DNA of 40,646 nt from DTU089 sp002440045. GTDB lineage: Bacteria > Bacillota > Clostridia > Oscillospirales > Acutalibacteraceae. Below the pieces are notes generated by a model, which made no database searches, was not told the DNA's origin, and saw nothing but the letters and a program-made list of their open reading frames with translations. The position numbers and the translations under genes are program-made. The first letter of the stretch is position 1. The number at the start of each line of letters is the position of its first letter. The stretch covers positions 1 to 40,646 of the forward strand of contig CALABP010000035.1 in NCBI GenBank assembly GCA_937885695.1, read 5' to 3'. Shown here piece by piece: positions 7,219 through 15,359 of the stretch.

Positions 7219-8451
7219 TCAGTCTCTTCTGAACAAATCGCGTGTATAAACCTTAGCTTTCACGTCGTCAAGGCAAGGCTCATATCTGTTTGCGATAATG
7301 GCGTCGCTTTCGGTTTTGAATTTTTCAAGGTCGTTTATAACCTCACTGCCGAAAAACGTTACGCCGTCCTCAAGCGTCGGCTCATAAATTATAACGGTTG
7401 CACCCTTCGCTTTAATGCGCTTCATTACGCCCTGAATGGAGCTTTGCCTGAAATTGTCGCTGTTACTTTTCATTGTGAGTCTGAAAACGCCTATTGTAAC
7501 CTTTTTTTCTTTATTTTCGTCCCACGCGTCATTTGCGGCGTATGCCCCCGCAATTTCAAGCACTCTTTCGGCAATAAAATCTTTGCGCGTGCGGTTCGAC
7601 TCGACAATTGCTTCTATAAGATTTTCGGGCACGTCCTCATAATTTGCAAGGAGCTGTTTTGTGTCTTTAGGCAAGCAATATCCGCCGTAGCCGAAGCTGG
7701 GGTTATTATAGTGCGAGCCTATGCGCGGGTCAAGGCAAACGCCGTCTATAATCTCTTTTGTGTTAAGCCCTTTCATTTCGGCGTATGTGTCAAGCTCGTT
7801 AAAATAGCTGACCCTGAGAGCAAGATATGTGTTTGCAAAAAGCTTGACCGCCTCCGCCTCTGAAAAACCCATAATAAGCGTGTCAACATTTTCTTTAAGC
7901 GCGCCCTGCTTCAAAAGAGCGGCAAATTGCTCCGCTTTTTCTTTGAGCTTTTCGTTTTTTGTATCAGTACCCACAATTATGCGCGACGGATAAAGGTTGT
8001 CGTAAAGCGCCTTGCTTTCTCTTAAAAACTCGGGGCTGAAAAGAAGGTTTTCACAGCCGAATTTTTCTCTTACGCTTTCTGTATAGCCCACGGGGATTGT
8101 GCTTTTAATTACTATTGTCGCTTCGGGGTTACACTCTTTAACAAGCCCTATTACCGCTTCCACTGCCGAGGTATCAAAGAAATTGCGCTTTGAGTCATAG
8201 TTTGTCGGCGCGGCGACTATAATAAGCTGTGCTTCGGAATACGCTTTTTTTGCGTCAAGAGTTGCTTTTAAACTAAGCTCTTTTTCGGCAAAATATTTTT
8301 CAATATATTCGTCGCGTATCGGTGAAATCCGCTTGTTTATAAGATTAACCTTTTCTTCGACAATATCAACAGCCGTAACATCGTTATGCTGTGCAAGAAG
8401 CACCGCAAGCGACAGCCCGACATAGCCCGTACCCGCAACTGCTATTTTCAT
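7219..8451 (-). CDS. ugd: UDP-glucose 6-dehydrogenase
   Basis: Oxidises UDP-glucose twice with NAD+ to UDP-glucuronic acid. 410 aa, normal for the family. The N-terminal Rossmann motif is GTGYVGLSLA (residues 7-16). IKSTIPVGYT near 121, LLFSPEFLRESKALYDNL near 141 and the active-site segment FGYGGYCLPKDT (catalytic Cys near residue 260) are intact. The C-terminal UDP-binding domain (GVFRLTMKSNSDNFRQSS) is present. It is the last gene of the uronic-acid unit, 13 nt after the epimerase gene. UDP-ManNAc dehydrogenases belong to the same superfamily, but the epimerase next door favours UDP-glucose. Confidence 0.88.
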   Translation of the reverse strand: MKIAVAGTGYVGLSLAVLLAQHNDVTAVDIVEEKVNLINKRISPIRDEYIEKYFAEKELSLKATLDAKKAYSEAQLIIVAAPTNYDSKRNFFDTSAVEAVIGLVKECNPEATIVIKSTIPVGYTESVREKFGCENLLFSPEFLRESKALYDNLYPSRIIVGTDTKNEKLKEKAEQFAALLKQGALKENVDTLIMGFSEAEAVKLFANTYLALRVSYFNELDTYAEMKGLNTKEIIDGVCLDPRIGSHYNNPSFGYGGYCLPKDTKQLLANYEDVPENLIEAIVESNRTRKDFIAERVLEIAGAYAANDAWDENKEKKVTIGVFRLTMKSNSDNFRQSSIQGVMKRIKAKGATVIIYEPTLEDGVTFFGSEVINDLEKFKTESDAIIANRYEPCLDDVKAKVYTRDLFRRD

Positions 8452-8464
8452 TTAAATGCCCCCA

Positions 8465-9535
8465 TTATTTATAAAACTCTTTATACCACTGCGCAAATTT
8501 TCTCAAACCCTCTCTTAAAGGCGTTGAGGGCTTAAAGCCGAAATCCCTTTCAAGCGCCGATGTATCGGCAAATGTAACGGGCACATCGCCCGGCTGCATT
8601 GGCACAAGCTTTTTGTGCGCTTCAAAATCATAGTCCTCGGGCAAAACGCCTGCTCTTACCAGTTCTTCGCACAAAATACTTACAAAATCAAGCAGATTTT
8701 CGGGGCTGGAGTTTCCTATGTTATAGACCCTGTACGGCGGCACGGGCAATCCGTCCTCGCCGTTTTTCTTTTCGGGCGCGCACTGCATAACACGCTTTAC
8801 GCCCTCAACAATATCGTCAACAAACGTGAAATCGCGCTTGCAGTTGCCAAAGTTGAAAATCTGAATGGTCTCGCCCTTCAAAAGCTTGTTTGTAAAGCCG
8901 AAATACGCCATATCGGGTCTGCCGGCGGGGCCGTAAACGGTAAAAAAGCGCAAGCCCGTTGACGGAATATTGTAAAGCTTTGAATATGCGTGCGCAAAAA
9001 GCTCGTTGCTCTTTTTTGTGGCGGCATAAAGGCTGACGGGGTTGTCAACCTTGTCGTCGGTTGAATACGGAACTTTTTTGTTTGAACCGTAAACGGACGA
9101 GCTTGAAGCATAAACAAGGTGCTCTACGGGGTAATTTCTGCAGGCTTCAAGAATGTTATAAAAGCCGAGAATGTTCGACTCTATATAAACGTCGGGGTTC
9201 GTGATTGAATACCTAACGCCCGCCTGTGCCGCAAGGTTTACAACAACGTCGGGTCTGTATTTTGAAAACACCTCTTCAATAAGCGTTTTGTCGCCTATGT
9301 TGCCCTTTATGAACTCCCAAATGCCCGCGCCTTTTTTTGAAGCAAGCTTTTCGGTTTCTTTTAATCTGTACTCTTTAATCGAAACGTCGTAATAGTCGTT
9401 CATATTGTCTATTCCGACAATTTTTGCAGGCTCTGCGGTTTTTAAAAGCTCGTTTACGAGGTTTGAGCCGATAAAGCCCGCCGCGCCAGTCACAAGAATG
9501 GTTTTGTTATTTAAATCAACGTTTTTTGTCAGCAT
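8465..9535 (-). CDS. NAD-dependent epimerase, UDP-glucuronate 4-epimerase-like
   Basis: 356-aa extended SDR enzyme predicted to interconvert UDP-glucuronate and UDP-galacturonate. TGAAGFIGSNL (residues 16-26) binds NAD, a Ser-rich strand HLVYASSSSVYG follows near 140, and YAATK near 168 holds the catalytic Tyr and Lys. The segments LRFFTVYGPAGRPDMA and FNFGNCKRDFTFVDDIVEG are typical of the UDP-GlcA epimerase (LpsL/GAE) subgroup. Its ATG overlaps the stop of the upstream nucleotidyltransferase gene, so translation is probably coupled. Ugd immediately downstream provides the substrate. Other NDP-sugar 4-epimerase activity is possible. Confidence 0.82.
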   Translation of the reverse strand: MLTKNVDLNNKTILVTGAAGFIGSNLVNELLKTAEPAKIVGIDNMNDYYDVSIKEYRLKETEKLASKKGAGIWEFIKGNIGDKTLIEEVFSKYRPDVVVNLAAQAGVRYSITNPDVYIESNILGFYNILEACRNYPVEHLVYASSSSVYGSNKKVPYSTDDKVDNPVSLYAATKKSNELFAHAYSKLYNIPSTGLRFFTVYGPAGRPDMAYFGFTNKLLKGETIQIFNFGNCKRDFTFVDDIVEGVKRVMQCAPEKKNGEDGLPVPPYRVYNIGNSSPENLLDFVSILCEELVRAGVLPEDYDFEAHKKLVPMQPGDVPVTFADTSALERDFGFKPSTPLREGLRKFAQWYKEFYK

Positions 9536-10269
9536 ACCGTTATCCCCTTATAATTATTTCCGATTGTGTTATAGCTCTCTAAGTTGCCTATATCATAGCG
9601 CTTTCCGGGCATCTCCATAGCGTACACCGCGCTATTTTTGCAAAGCCACGAAACAAAGCTTCCGGGCGCGTCGGTGTTACAGCCGCATTTTATCGCTTTG
9701 TCTATTTTTTTTGCGTCCTCTTTTTTATAAAAATAGAACGGCGGGCAGCACCAATGTGTTTTGGGAGTCGGCGATTTTTCGGTCATCTCTTCAACAATAT
9801 CGTCTTTGCCGAGCGAAATTACGCCGCATTTCAAAAGCTTTTCGTGCGACGGCTCATAATAGCGCATAACGCACGAAGCATTTTTTTCTTTTGCATACGA
9901 AATAAATTTATTAAGGCTGAAGTCAAGCACGTTGTCGCCCGCGATTACAAGAATATCGTCGTCGATTTTAACCTCGTCCATGGCGAACGCTATATCCTTA
10001 ACCGCGCCGAGACGCGTTTCGTTGCTTTCGGTTTTGTCGTCGAGAACGGTTATTTTATAAGGCTTTGTTTTTGCCCAATCGCAAAAAAACGACACAAATT
10101 TGTGGTTTGAAATAACTATAAACTCCGAAATCTCACCTGACGCGGCAATATCGTCGGTCAGCCAGTCTAAAATTGTTTTCTCGCCGACCTTTAAAAGCGG
10201 CTTCGGAAAATTTTCGGTCAGCGGATAAAGCCGCGTGGCATAACCCGCCGCAAGAACAAGACATTTCAT
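9529..10269 (-). CDS. sugar-1-phosphate nucleotidyltransferase
   Basis: 246 aa with the nucleotidyltransferase fold. The signature LAAGYATRLYPLTENFPKPL (residues 6-25) contains the G-x-R NTP-binding loop and PKPLL. VIAGDNVLDF near 108 holds the metal-binding Asp, and MPGKRYDIGNLESYN near the C-terminus resembles the glucose-1-phosphate thymidylyl/uridylyltransferase end. It lacks a left-handed beta-helix domain. Lying between a galacturonokinase-like kinase and a uronate epimerase, it may convert a uronic acid 1-phosphate to the UDP sugar, or make UDP-glucose for Ugd. The substrate is inferred from context only. GGAGG lies 8 nt before the ATG. Confidence 0.8.
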   Translation of the reverse strand: MKCLVLAAGYATRLYPLTENFPKPLLKVGEKTILDWLTDDIAASGEISEFIVISNHKFVSFFCDWAKTKPYKITVLDDKTESNETRLGAVKDIAFAMDEVKIDDDILVIAGDNVLDFSLNKFISYAKEKNASCVMRYYEPSHEKLLKCGVISLGKDDIVEEMTEKSPTPKTHWCCPPFYFYKKEDAKKIDKAIKCGCNTDAPGSFVSWLCKNSAVYAMEMPGKRYDIGNLESYNTIGNNYKGITVC

Positions 10270-10284
10270 TTTGTTTTCCTCCGT

Positions 10285-11697
10285 TCAGCCAAGTTTCACG
10301 CCGTCTGCGCTGTGGCAAATGTGCGCGCTGTATTTTCCGCGAAGCTGCGGAAATGCTTTAAGATATTCTGTTTCGACCTTTTCTAAAATGCTTTCTTCAA
10401 AGGCGGGGTCGATAAGCGCCATACAGCAGCCCTTGAAGCCTGCGCCCGAAAACCTGCCGCCGTAAATACCCTCGGTTTCGGTCATAATTTCATAAAGCTT
10501 AATAAGCTCGGGCGAGCCTGTTTCCCAATTGTAGACGGATGAGCGGCCGCTTTCAAACGAAAGCCTGCCGAACTCTTCAATATTGCCGCGCCGCCAAGCC
10601 TCGGCGCCCTTTTCGACGCGCATAAACTCGGTGTACCAATGCTCGGCGCGCTTTGCCCAATTTTCGGGCAGTCTGTCTTTATATTCAAGATAGACTTCAT
10701 AAGGCACGTCGCGCAGGTTTGTTTCTTCAAACTTGCCGTATTCCATACCCGAAAACGCTTTCAGGGCGTATGCCGCAGAACGGCACTCGTCAACGCGCAT
10801 ATTGAATTTTGAGCTTGCAAGCGAACGCTCAAGCCCCGAAAAGAAAATGGCTATTTCATAGGGCTTCATATTTTCGGGCTGCTTTATAAGCTCATAGCTG
10901 TCGTCTGAAAGGTCCATATATAAAAGGCTGTCTTTTCTGCAATAGACCTCGCACGATTGGTCAAGCTTGCCGCAGGCAACTCCGACATATTTGTTTTCGG
11001 CTTCTTTTGATATTTCTATAAGCTCTTTAGGCGAAAGCGAAATGCCGTTTAAGTGGCAAAGCGCCGACAAAAACGTGATTATTACCGCCGCCGAAGAGGA
11101 AAGCCCGCCTATGGGAAGCTCGCCGTCTATAACGGCGCAAAGTCCCACTCTTAACGGGTAGCGGTCAAAAAGCGCGATTGTCGCGCCGCGAAGATGGTCA
11201 GCCCAATCGCCCTGCTTTTCGGCGGGCGTGCCCGAAACAAACCACTGCGCGCGTTTCGGGAACTGAAGCGACGCTATTTCAATAACGCCGTTTTGCTTGG
11301 GGCCGTAGGCTATGTGTATGCCCTTGTCAATAGCAAAGCCCGTGATTTTTCCGAGCTGATGGTCGCTGTGCGCGCCCAAAGGACAAATTCTGTAGGGCGT
11401 AAACGCCGTATGCGCCGGCGGTTTTTTATATGTTTTTTCAAACGCCGCAACAGCATTTGCGGCGGCGCCCGTTACCGTGTATTTTGCCGTTGTCAAAGAG
11501 ACCTTCGCCTCGCTTTCTTTTTTATAAATGAACTCTTTCGTTCTGCCGTCAAGCGGCTTTTCGGCGTCGCTCGGCACAAGCCACAGCTTGCCCGATTTTT
11601 TGGCGCCGGGCACTCTGCCGCCGCGGCAAAGCGCCGTGACCTTACGCTCCGAAACGCCCCAGCGAAGCGCCGCCTTGTGAACGTCTGTATATTCCAT
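10285..11697 (-). CDS. HTH domain fused to a GHMP kinase resembling galacturonokinase
   Basis: 470 aa. Residues 1-55 form an excisionase/HTH_17-type DNA-binding domain (TDVHKAALRWGVSERKVTAL, then GKLWLVPSDAEKPLDGR). Residues about 85-470 are a galactokinase-family GHMP kinase. The family motif GRVNLIGEHTDYNGG appears here as YRICPLGAHSDHQLG, which matches from memory the variant in plant galacturonokinase (PLGAHIDHQGG) rather than GalK. The ATP loop GELPIGGLSSSAAV and the C-terminal RFSGAGFKGCCMAL are intact. It is probably a kinase making GalA-1-phosphate in a salvage route to UDP-GalA, perhaps with self-contained regulation. ATG 11697 follows GGAGGAG; an upstream in-frame start at 11736 overlaps the promoter. 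First gene of its unit. Confidence 0.75.
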   Translation of the reverse strand: MEYTDVHKAALRWGVSERKVTALCRGGRVPGAKKSGKLWLVPSDAEKPLDGRTKEFIYKKESEAKVSLTTAKYTVTGAAANAVAAFEKTYKKPPAHTAFTPYRICPLGAHSDHQLGKITGFAIDKGIHIAYGPKQNGVIEIASLQFPKRAQWFVSGTPAEKQGDWADHLRGATIALFDRYPLRVGLCAVIDGELPIGGLSSSAAVIITFLSALCHLNGISLSPKELIEISKEAENKYVGVACGKLDQSCEVYCRKDSLLYMDLSDDSYELIKQPENMKPYEIAIFFSGLERSLASSKFNMRVDECRSAAYALKAFSGMEYGKFEETNLRDVPYEVYLEYKDRLPENWAKRAEHWYTEFMRVEKGAEAWRRGNIEEFGRLSFESGRSSVYNWETGSPELIKLYEIMTETEGIYGGRFSGAGFKGCCMALIDPAFEESILEKVETEYLKAFPQLRGKYSAHICHSADGVKLG

Positions 11698-11741
11698 AAA
11701 AACTCCTCCGAAATTAGCCCTAAACTCTTTTTGCACCTTTT

Positions 11742-11770
11742 ATGATAACACAAAAAGCGGTGAATGTCAA
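11742..11770 (-). promoter_or_regulatory. sigma-A promoter of the uronic-acid unit, overlapping a terminator
   Basis: Minus-strand TTGACA, 17-nt spacer, TATCAT. The -35 box lies in the 3' arm of the terminator hairpin that ends the upstream capG transcript. The start point would be about 40 nt before the HTH-kinase ATG. Confidence 0.75.
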
Positions 11771-11792
11771 ACTATAACGTGACATTCACCGC
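11750..11792 (-). terminator. rho-independent terminator after capG
   Basis: GCGGTGAATGTCA and TGACATTCACCGC form a perfect 13-bp stem with a 10-nt loop, followed on the minus strand by CTTTTTG. It ends the main polysaccharide transcript about 95 nt after the capG stop. Confidence 0.85.
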
Positions 11793-11828
11793 CGTTTGTC
11801 AATATAACAGTAAAACCGACAGTTAATT

Positions 11829-11888
11829 TAATTAATCGGCTGCTCAAGCATAAGCATAAGCATAAGAGGGTCGAACCGACACGCCCTA
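11829..11888. repeat. CATAAG/GTCGAACCGAC hairpin element, copy 3
   Basis: Plus strand: TTAATTAATCGGC, then three tandem CATAAG units, then AGGG-TCG-aac-CGA-cacg-CCCT, ending inside the capG stop codon (TAG at 11886-11888). It is homologous to copy 1 at the aldolase end, with AGAG/CTCT changed to AGGG/CCCT on both stem arms. Confidence 0.6.
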
Positions 11889-13070
11889 AAATTTGCGCCA
11901 GACCATTTTGTCAACAACGCCCGTGTAGGACTGAATAATCTTTACAACCTTTGTTGAAACGTTTTCTTCAATATAATCGGGCACGGGTATGCCGTAATCG
12001 CCGTTTTCGTTCATCGAAACAGCCGTTTCAACCGCCTGCAAAAGCGATTTTTCGTCAATTCCGGCAAGCACAAAGCACGCTTTGTCAAGCGCTTCGGGGC
12101 GCTCTGTTGACGTTCTTATGCACACCGCGGGGAAGGGGGTGCCGACGCTTGTAAAAAAGCTGCTCTCTTCCGGGAGCGTGCCGCTGTCCGAAATAACGGC
12201 AAAGGCATTTTTTTGAAGATTGTTATAATCGTGAAAGCCCAAAGGCTCGTGCCTTATAACGCGGCTGTCAAGCTTGAAGCCGCTTTCTTCAAGGCGCTTT
12301 TTTGAGCGCGGATGGCACGAATAAAGAATGGGCATATCGTATTTTTCGGCGATTTTGTTTATTGCCGAAAACAGCGAAAGAAAGTTCTTTTCGGTGTCGA
12401 TATTTTCTTCGCGGTGCGCCGAAAGAAGAATATATTTTTTCTTTTCAAGCGAAAGCTTTGAAAGAATATCGGATTTTTCTATTTCATCAAGGTTTTTGTG
12501 AAGAACCTCTGCCATGGGCGAGCCCGTTACATATGTGCGCTCTTTGGGAAGCCCGCATTCGGCGAGATAGCGCCTTGCATGCTCGCTGTAAGCCATATTG
12601 ACATCCGAAATAATATCGACAATGCGCCTGTTTGTCTCTTCGGGCAGGCACTCGTCCTTGCAGCGGTTGCCCGCCTCCATATGAAATATCGGAATGTGAA
12701 GCCTTTTTGCGGCTATTGCCGAAAGGCATGAGTTTGTGTCGCCGAGAATAAGAAGCGCGTCGGGCTTTATTTCTGCCATAAGCTTATATGAGCAGTTTAT
12801 GATATTTCCGACCGTAGCGCCGAGGTCGTCGCCGACAGCGTCCATATAAACCTCAGGCTCTATAAGCTTAAGGTCTTTAAAGAACACGCCGTTAAGGTTA
12901 TAGTCATAGTTCTGACCCGTGTGTGCAAGCACGCAGTCAAAGTATTTGCGGCATTTATCAATAACGGCGGCAAGCCTTATTATTTCGGGTCTTGTGCCGA
13001 CGATTATAAGAAGCTTTAATTTGCCGTTGTTTTTAAATTTGACGTCGGAATAGTCAAGCTTTATATTCAT
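11886..13070 (-). CDS. capG: UDP-N-acetylglucosamine 2-epimerase-family enzyme, last step of UDP-FucNAc synthesis
   Basis: 394 aa, non-hydrolysing 2-epimerase (GT-B fold). The substrate/cofactor motifs are IIVGTRPEIIRLA (near residue 22), HMEAGNR with PEETNRR near 150, LLSAHREENID near 215 and a C-terminal SDSGTLPEESSF near 297. After CapE and CapF this enzyme is expected to invert C2 to give UDP-N-acetyl-L-fucosamine. WecB (UDP-ManNAc) is the close alternative, but the CapE-CapF-CapG order is diagnostic. Its ATG overlaps the capF stop (TAATG), with GGAGGAG upstream. The last gene of the main unit. Confidence 0.85.
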   Translation of the reverse strand: MNIKLDYSDVKFKNNGKLKLLIIVGTRPEIIRLAAVIDKCRKYFDCVLAHTGQNYDYNLNGVFFKDLKLIEPEVYMDAVGDDLGATVGNIINCSYKLMAEIKPDALLILGDTNSCLSAIAAKRLHIPIFHMEAGNRCKDECLPEETNRRIVDIISDVNMAYSEHARRYLAECGLPKERTYVTGSPMAEVLHKNLDEIEKSDILSKLSLEKKKYILLSAHREENIDTEKNFLSLFSAINKIAEKYDMPILYSCHPRSKKRLEESGFKLDSRVIRHEPLGFHDYNNLQKNAFAVISDSGTLPEESSFFTSVGTPFPAVCIRTSTERPEALDKACFVLAGIDEKSLLQAVETAVSMNENGDYGIPVPDYIEENVSTKVVKIIQSYTGVVDKMVWRKF

Positions 13071-14278
13071 TACTTCTCCTCCACGGGTTCAAAATATGTA
13101 TCGGGCTTTGACGGGTCAAACTGCTCGTTTGCCCACATAACCGTAACGAGATTTTCGGTCTCACTTAAATTTATTATGTTGTGCGTGTAGCCGGGGAGCA
13201 TATGCACGGCTTTGATGTCGTCGCCCGACACCCTAAAGCGAAGCACCTCGTCTGTGCCGATTTTTCGCTCTTCTATAAGAGCAGTGCCCGAAACGACAAT
13301 GAAAAACTCCCACTTTGAGTTGTGCCAATGCTGACCCTTTGTTATGCCGGGCTTTGAAATGTTAACGGAAAACTGACCGCAATTTGCCGTTTTCAAAAGC
13401 TCCGTGAAAGAGCCGCGGTCGTCTTTGTTCATTTTAAGCGGCACACACACCTTTTCTTTCGGAAGATACGAAAGATATGTGCTGTAGAGCTTTTTTGCAA
13501 AGCTTTTGTCGGGAATTTCGGGTATTACAAGCGTTTGGGGCTGGTCTTTAAACTCCGAAAGCAAGTCGGCAATTTCGCCCAAAGTCACCTTATGCGTAAC
13601 GGGCGAAAAGCAAAATCTGCCGTTTTCGTTCGCCACGGCGGTTAAGCCGTCAAAATCACAGCGGTGCTCACGAGAAGAGAGCGCCGAAAGCATTTCGTCA
13701 ACCAAATCGTCTATATAAAGAAGCTCAAGCTGCGTCCCTCGGTCGTTAACCGTTATGGGCAAATCGTTTGCCGTGTTATGGCAAAATGTGGCTACCGCAC
13801 TGTTATAATTCGGCTTGCACCACTTGCCGAAAAGATTTGGAAAGCGATAAACAAGCACCTTTGCGCCCGTCTCTTCGCCGTATTTAAAAAACAGGTCCTC
13901 GCCCATTTTTTTGCTTTTGCCGTATTCACCGTCGGCATAGCGCCCCAAAAGAGTCGCCTGAATTGACGAAGCGAGCATAACGGGGCAGGTGTTTTTGTTT
14001 TCCTTTAAAGCGTCAAGCAGCGCCGAAGCAAAGCCGAAGTTGCCTTTTAAAAACTCGCTTTGGTCTTTGGGGCGGTTTACGCCCGCAAGGTTAAACACAA
14101 AATCGGCGTCTTTGCAAAAGTGCGAAAGGCTTTCGGGGGAAGAATTGACGTCATATTCATATATTTCGTCGATTTTAAGCTCGGGGTGCGTTCTGTCTTT
14201 ATTATCTTTAATATTGTAAAGCGCCGCGACAAGGTTTTTTCCGACAAAGCCCTCGGAACCCGTAACAAGAATTTTCAT
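13070..14278 (-). CDS. capF: CapF-like bifunctional SDR reductase/cupin epimerase
   Basis: 402 aa in two domains. Residues 1 to about 265 are an SDR (VTGSEGFVGKNL at 5-16; YGKSKKMGED holds the catalytic Tyr and Lys; FPNLFGKWCKPNYNSAVATF). Residues about 285-402 are a cupin (MNKDDRGSFTELLK; GQHWHNSKWEFFIVVSG with the metal His residues). In the characterised CapF the cupin does C3 epimerisation and the SDR reduces C4, giving UDP-6-deoxy-L-TalNAc. The whole length is intact. Gene order capE-capF-capG with 6-nt and overlapping junctions supports one pathway. Confidence 0.9.
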   Translation of the reverse strand: MKILVTGSEGFVGKNLVAALYNIKDNKDRTHPELKIDEIYEYDVNSSPESLSHFCKDADFVFNLAGVNRPKDQSEFLKGNFGFASALLDALKENKNTCPVMLASSIQATLLGRYADGEYGKSKKMGEDLFFKYGEETGAKVLVYRFPNLFGKWCKPNYNSAVATFCHNTANDLPITVNDRGTQLELLYIDDLVDEMLSALSSREHRCDFDGLTAVANENGRFCFSPVTHKVTLGEIADLLSEFKDQPQTLVIPEIPDKSFAKKLYSTYLSYLPKEKVCVPLKMNKDDRGSFTELLKTANCGQFSVNISKPGITKGQHWHNSKWEFFIVVSGTALIEERKIGTDEVLRFRVSGDDIKAVHMLPGYTHNIINLSETENLVTVMWANEQFDPSKPDTYFEPVEEK

Positions 14279-14284
14279 ATCGGA

Positions 14285-15325
14285 TTATTTCTCCTGCTTT
14301 TTCAGCTCATTTTTGATATATTCGAGAGCGGCGATTTTTTCTTTTGTTTCTTCAACCGTCAAAAGCTCCGTATTGTTTGAGTTAAACTCGCTCAAAAGGT
14401 TGCGCTCTGCGTCGCCGTTATTGAAAAACTTGTCGTAATTAAGCCCGCGCTTGTCGCTCGGAACTCTGTAAAAGTTGCCCATATCCACAGCATGCGCGCA
14501 CTCTTCGTTTGTAAGAAGAGTTTCATACATTTTTTCGCCGTGGCGAATGCCGATGATTTTTATATCCTCTTTTTTGCCGCCGAACAGCTCGCAAACAGCC
14601 TCGGCCTGGGTCTTAATGGTGCAGGCGGGCGCTTTCTGAACAAGAATATCGCCGTTTTCGCCGTGCTCGAACGCAAAAAGAACAAGGTCAACCGCCTCAT
14701 CAAGCGACATAATAAAGCGCGTCATTGAAGGCTCGGTTATGGTTATGGGCTGACCCGCTTTAATCTGGTCTATCCAAAGCGGAATAACAGACCCGCGCGA
14801 GCACATAACATTGCCGTAACGCGTGCAGCAGATTTTTGTGTTGCCCGAAGTGCGGCTTTTTGCAACGGCAACGCGCTCTTCAAGCGCTTTTGTTATGCCC
14901 ATGGCGTTAACGGGATAAGCCGCCTTGTCTGTCGAAAGGCAGATAACCGCCTTTACGCCCTCTTCAATTGCCGCGGTAAGCACGTTGTCTGTGCCGAGAA
15001 CGTTGGTTCTGACAGCCTCCATCGGGAAAAATTCGCAGCTCGGCACTTGCTTTAAAGCCGCCGCGTGGAATATATAGTCAACACCGTGAATGGCGTTTTT
15101 GACAGACGCAATATCTCTTACGTCGCCGATAAAAAACTGAATTTTGTCGGCGACCTCGGGCATCTTCGCCTGAAACTCGTGGCGCATATCGTCCTGTTTT
15201 TTCTCATCGCGCGAGAATACGCGAATCTCACCGATGTCGGTCTTTAAAAATCTGTTGAGAACGGCGTTTCCGAAAGAACCCGTTCCGCCGGTTATCATAA
15301 GTGTTTTGCCTGTGAATAAGGACAT
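14285..15325 (-). CDS. capE: UDP-GlcNAc 4,6-dehydratase/5-epimerase (CapE/FnlA type)
   Basis: 346 aa, soluble extended SDR. It starts the UDP-L-FucNAc route by inverting dehydration of UDP-GlcNAc. Visible features: ITGGTGSFGNAVLNRFL (NADP loop, residues 11-27), RVFSRDEKKQDDMRHEF near 35, HAAALKQVPSCEFFP near 87, STDKAAYPVNAMGITK near 130 (catalytic Asp-Lys and Met) and the C-terminal GIRHGEKMYETLL. Unlike the PglF-like protein at the start of the operon it has no membrane segments, so the locus encodes two separate UDP-GlcNAc dehydratase routes. AGGAGAAGGAG lies upstream of the ATG. Confidence 0.9.
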   Translation of the reverse strand: MSLFTGKTLMITGGTGSFGNAVLNRFLKTDIGEIRVFSRDEKKQDDMRHEFQAKMPEVADKIQFFIGDVRDIASVKNAIHGVDYIFHAAALKQVPSCEFFPMEAVRTNVLGTDNVLTAAIEEGVKAVICLSTDKAAYPVNAMGITKALEERVAVAKSRTSGNTKICCTRYGNVMCSRGSVIPLWIDQIKAGQPITITEPSMTRFIMSLDEAVDLVLFAFEHGENGDILVQKAPACTIKTQAEAVCELFGGKKEDIKIIGIRHGEKMYETLLTNEECAHAVDMGNFYRVPSDKRGLNYDKFFNNGDAERNLLSEFNSNNTELLTVEETKEKIAALEYIKNELKKQEK

Positions 15326-15359
15326 ATTTTTCTCTCCTTCTCCTTAATCGGCAACGCAT

